DNA from: Paenalcaligenes sp021793095
Lineage (GTDB): Bacteria; Pseudomonadota; Gammaproteobacteria; Burkholderiales; Burkholderiaceae_B
Assembly (NCBI GenBank): GCA_027317645.1
Contig: DAHVQS010000040.1
Span: 1 to 17,107, forward strand
DNA: 17,107 nucleotides
Reading direction: 5' to 3'
Notes under the pieces: model-generated
What the model was told of the DNA's origin: nothing
Databases searched by the model: none
What the model saw: the letters and a program-made list of their open reading frames with translations, nothing else
In this document: piece after piece, positions 14,646 to 17,107 of the stretch
Position numbering within the stretch: the stretch's first letter is position 1
Layout of the letters: the number at the start of each line of letters is the position of its first letter
Program-made: the position numbers and the translations under genes

Positions 14646-14669
14646 ATACTGCGCTGCCAGTACGCCTTC

Positions 14670-14678
14670 TGATAAAAT
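14670..14678 (+). promoter_or_regulatory. candidate extended -10 promoter of efp
   Basis: TGATAAAAT (14670-14678) fits the extended -10 form TGnTAnnnT, with no good -35. It lies about 70 nt before the efp ATG in the 101-nt gap after earP, and would allow efp to be expressed more strongly than earP, as expected for an abundant translation factor. Confidence 0.5.
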
Positions 14679-14746
14679 ACACACAGTCATTTGCACTGGG
14701 CCCAAACCAGAGGCCATGGTTGCGATTAATCGGAGTTTCTATATAC

Positions 14747-15304
14747 ATGAAAACAGCACAAGAACTACGCAGCGGCAATATTATCGAGGTCAATAGCGAG
14801 CCCATGATCATTGAGCGTGCCGAATACAATAAATCTGGGCGCAACACCGCCGTGGTCCGACTGAAATTAAAAAATTTACTCAGCGGGACCAACAGTGAAA
14901 TTGTCGCCAAGGCCGACGATCGATACAAGATGATCCTGCTCGAGAAAAAACAATGCACTTATTCCTATTATGCCGACCCGGCCTATGTGTTTATGGACAC
15001 TGAGTACAACCCCTACGAACTGGGTGCCGAACAAATGGGCGAGGCATTAAACTATCTCGAGGATGGGATGGAGGCCGAGTTAGTATTTTTTGAAGGTCAG
15101 CCCATTGCAGTTGAGCTCCCCACGGTCATTGTTCGTGAAATTATCTATACCGAGCCTGCCGTGCGTGGTGATACCTCGGGCAAGGTCATGAAACCCGCTC
15201 AATTGGCCTCTGAGCACACCATTTCGGTACCGGCCTTTTGCAACATCGGCGACAAAATAGAAATCGATACCCGCACTGGCGAGTACCGTGGCCGAGTCAA
15301 TTAA
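14747..15304 (+). CDS. efp: elongation factor P (Arg32 type)
   Basis: Translation factor that binds stalled ribosomes between the P and E sites and promotes peptide bond formation at consecutive prolines. It has 185 residues, the standard length, in three beta-barrel domains: KOW-like N-terminal about 1-65, middle about 66-128, C-terminal about 129-185. The tip of domain I reads EYNKSGRNTAVVRLK with Arg32 in place of the lysine used by EpmA-type systems, which is precisely the residue EarP rhamnosylates. The C-terminal GDKIEIDTRTGEYRGRVN is the family signature. The ATG at 14747 has GGAG at 14732-14735, 11 nt upstream; a TTG at 14720 would add nine unconserved residues and include that GGAG. 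It lies directly downstream of its modifying enzyme. Confidence 0.97.
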   Translation: MKTAQELRSGNIIEVNSEPMIIERAEYNKSGRNTAVVRLKLKNLLSGTNSEIVAKADDRYKMILLEKKQCTYSYYADPAYVFMDTEYNPYELGAEQMGEALNYLEDGMEAELVFFEGQPIAVELPTVIVREIIYTEPAVRGDTSGKVMKPAQLASEHTISVPAFCNIGDKIEIDTRTGEYRGRVN

Positions 15305-15323
15305 TACTGACGCCTGCTAGAGG

Positions 15324-15339
15324 CCTGCATTAGTGCAGG
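15324..15339. repeat. small hairpin at the efp / DUF1178 convergence
   Basis: CCTGCA (15324-15329) and TGCAGG (15334-15339) pair perfectly around a TTAG loop that contains the stop codon of the minus-strand gene. It lies in the 25-nt gap between convergent genes. Neither strand shows a following U run, so it is at best a weak or Rho-assisted end for both transcripts. Confidence 0.4.
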
Positions 15340-15803
15340 TGATCATCATCTAGAAAGTCGGGGATAGGCATCACATCTATCCCCTCATCATGCAACTCAC
15401 GCAATTCTTCGGTGCTGGCAACCCCACGAATAGAGCGCTCTTTGGCCTCGCCATCACGGATGCGACGCGCCTCATCGGCAAATTGCTCGCCCACATCATC
15501 TGCGGCTTTAACTGCCCCACGCAGCTGCTGCATAAACTGCGCCTGTAGCTGAGCAATTTCCTGCTCGCTCGGGGCGGCCACCGCTCGTTTATCCTGTTCT
15601 ACGGGCGTGCCCGAACGATCTTGTTTTAAATGACTGATATTCAGACGGGGCGCTGACAACTGTTTGGTGACTTCTGTATTGGCGCACACTGGACAACTGA
15701 GCAATCCCTGCGCCTGCTGCTCTTGGTAATTGTCATCAGAGCGAAACCAGCCCTCAAACACATGGCCGTGCGCGCACTGTAGGTCAAAAACTTTTAAAGC
15801 CAT
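15330..15803 (-). CDS. DUF1178 family zinc-ribbon-like protein
   Basis: Uncharacterised conserved cytoplasmic protein of 157 residues, widespread in proteobacteria. The N terminus MALKVFDLQCAHGHVFEGWF followed by LLSCPVC is the DUF1178 signature; Cys10, Cys37 and Cys40 with His12 or His14 could bind one zinc ion. The middle (about 75-125) is predicted helical and charged, and the C-terminal part contains the conserved ELHDEGIDVMPIPDF stretch, ending in the acidic/His tail DDDHLH. It starts 16 nt after the stop of the ABC ATPase gene on the same strand, with only a weak ribosome-binding signal, so the two are probably co-transcribed and translationally linked. No function is known that I can name. 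Confidence 0.9.
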   Translation of the reverse strand: MALKVFDLQCAHGHVFEGWFRSDDNYQEQQAQGLLSCPVCANTEVTKQLSAPRLNISHLKQDRSGTPVEQDKRAVAAPSEQEIAQLQAQFMQQLRGAVKAADDVGEQFADEARRIRDGEAKERSIRGVASTEELRELHDEGIDVMPIPDFLDDDHLH

Positions 15804-15819
15804 AAATCTGCAATTAATC

Positions 15820-17107
15820 TCAAGTGGAAAGAGGCTGCTGGGTCAATCGAGGTACCGCATCGAGTAACTCTTTAGTTAAGGGCTGTTGCGGCGAAAACAA
15901 GACCTTGTCCGCACGATCCAGCTCTACCAGCACCCCTCCAAACATCACGGCAATACGGTCTGCCAAATACTCTACCACCCCAAAATCATGGGTGATAAAT
16001 AAATAGCTCATGCCCAATTCGGCCTGCAGCCGCTGTAATAAATGTAAAATTTGTGCCTGGACCGACATATCTAATGCTGAGGTCGGCTCGTCACAAATCA
16101 ACACCCGCGGTTCTACTGCCAATGCCCTAGCAATGGCGATACGCTGGCGCTGCCCCCCGGAAAACTCATGGGCATACCGTTGCGGTGTATCTTTGGGTAG
16201 CTCAGTATACTCTAATAGCTGGCGGATTTTCCGCTCGCGAGCGGGTTTACTGATATTGGGGTGTAGCGCTCTGATGCCTTCTTCTAGTATATCCCCTACG
16301 AGCATGCGCGGATTGAGCGAAGAATAAGGGTCTTGAAAAACTATTTGCATGCTGCGCCGTTGCTCATACAGGGCCCTACTCTGTGTATGCAACACATCAC
16401 GCCCAAGCAGTTGCGCCTGACCTTGGACCACCGCATTGCCTTCAAGTAATCGCATCAGAGTTCGGGCCAAAGTGCTCTTCCCACAACCTGAGGGACCCAA
16501 TAAGGCCAGCGTCTCTGCCTCATACAGCTCAAAGTCGATGCCATCCAGAACCGTATTATATTGTTTCGGCTGCCACCACGGGGTATTTGCCGGAAACTGT
16601 ACACGTAGCTGCTCCACTTTGAGTACCACCGGACGTTCAGAACCCTCTTGAGGCGGGGCCACACGGTGTTCATAGGTGGGCACTGACTCTAACAAAGAAC
16701 GGGCATATTCATGTTTGGGTTGGGCGAAATACTCAGCGACCGAGGCCTGCTCAACGCTCTCGCCATGCCTCATCAACACCACCTCGTCAGCCACATGCTG
16801 AACAATGGCCAAGTCGTGCGTGATCAACAGCACACTCAACCCTAATTCCGCCTGCAGCTCTTTAATGAGATTGAGTATTTGTGCCTGCACGGCCACATCT
16901 AATGCCGTCGTGGGCTCGTCTGCAATGAGCAATTTAGGGTGTGCAGCCAACGCCATCGCAATCATAATACGCTGGCGCTGTCCTCCTGAAAACTGAAAAG
17001 GATAATCATTCAGCCGCGCCGCCGCATTTTCAATACCCACGCGCTCAAGCCAACGACATTTGCGCGCCCGGCGCTCAGCGCCGCGCAAGTCAGTATGTAA
17101 ATGCAGC
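15820..17107 (-). CDS. fused two-domain ABC transporter ATPase, peptide type (YejF/DppDF-like), 5' end outside window
   Basis: ATP-hydrolysing subunit of a dipeptide/oligopeptide/nickel-type import system; both nucleotide-binding domains are in one chain, as in YejF and GsiA. The reading frame runs open to the right edge, so the N terminus with the first Walker A is missing (428 residues visible of an expected 530 or so). Domain 1 shows the signature FSGGQRQRIMIAMAL, Walker B LLIADEPTTALD and switch LLITHD. Domain 2 shows Walker A GPSGCGKST, Q-loop VFQDPYSSLNPR, signature FSGGQRQRIAIARAL, Walker B VLICDEPTSALD and switch FITHD. The order and the SSLNPR stretch resemble YejF. The cognate permease and binding-protein genes would lie beyond the right edge. 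The substrate cannot be told from this subunit. Confidence 0.93.
   Translation of the reverse strand, partial: LHLHTDLRGAERRARKCRWLERVGIENAAARLNDYPFQFSGGQRQRIMIAMALAAHPKLLIADEPTTALDVAVQAQILNLIKELQAELGLSVLLITHDLAIVQHVADEVVLMRHGESVEQASVAEYFAQPKHEYARSLLESVPTYEHRVAPPQEGSERPVVLKVEQLRVQFPANTPWWQPKQYNTVLDGIDFELYEAETLALLGPSGCGKSTLARTLMRLLEGNAVVQGQAQLLGRDVLHTQSRALYEQRRSMQIVFQDPYSSLNPRMLVGDILEEGIRALHPNISKPARERKIRQLLEYTELPKDTPQRYAHEFSGGQRQRIAIARALAVEPRVLICDEPTSALDMSVQAQILHLLQRLQAELGMSYLFITHDFGVVEYLADRIAVMFGGVLVELDRADKVLFSPQQPLTKELLDAVPRLTQQPLST

Noticed and set aside
14723..14732. CGATTAATCG palindrome before efp as an operator
   Set aside because: Only 10 bp, overlapping the ribosome-binding site, with no second copy elsewhere in the window; likely chance.
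1..17107. Mobile elements, CRISPR arrays, tRNA genes, prophage or defence genes
   Set aside because: I found no transposase, integrase, regularly spaced repeats or cloverleaf sequence. The genes are housekeeping throughout.

Overview
The window reads as a chromosomal segment of a betaproteobacterium, most likely Burkholderiales and possibly Alcaligenaceae. This rests on protein resemblance and gene order: a gntR-sdhCDAB-sdhE-gltA block divergent from mdh, and an earP-efp pair whose EF-P carries Arg32. No database search was possible. I saw no mobile element, tRNA, rRNA or CRISPR array. Nearly all of the DNA is coding, and every gene inside the window looks intact. The two genes at the edges are cut by the window.

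Layout. 1-1620 (minus) is an L-lactate permease whose C-terminal end lies outside the window. 1766-1796 is a strong terminator for the operon above it. 1839-6731 (minus) is a tightly packed operon, sdhC-sdhD-sdhA-sdhB-sdhE-gltA, encoding complete succinate dehydrogenase, its flavinylation factor and citrate synthase. 6953-7726 (minus) is a HutC/FarR-type GntR regulator with no visible terminator before sdhC. 7727-8055 is a divergent control region. 8056-10593 (plus) holds mdh, prpC (2-methylcitrate synthase) and a 95-residue GNAT-like protein. 10764-13343 is acnB with its own promoter and terminator. 13425-15304 holds earP and efp. 15330-17107 (minus) holds a DUF1178 zinc-ribbon protein downstream of a YejF-like fused ABC ATPase that runs off the right edge.

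How they work together. Lactate import feeds the TCA cycle. GltA, AcnB, Sdh and Mdh cover citrate synthesis, citrate isomerisation, succinate oxidation and malate oxidation. PrpC condenses propionyl-CoA with oxaloacetate, and AcnB-type enzymes are known to hydrate 2-methylaconitate, so prpC and acnB side by side could serve part of the methylcitrate cycle. prpB and prpD are absent here.

Main unexplained signal. The mdh and acnB promoters share an AT-rich palindrome, TCTTATATAAGA followed by CA, centred exactly 16.5 bp upstream of the first base of a -35 hexamer in both, each with a 17-bp spacer to the -10. From the palindrome to the -35, 22 of 26 bases match. This looks like an operator for a common TCA regulator acting from above -35. 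The neighbouring GntR protein is the obvious candidate. Secondary signals are leader hairpins before sdhC and mdh, two hairpins between mdh and prpC, and an earP start that may be almost leaderless just behind the acnB terminator.
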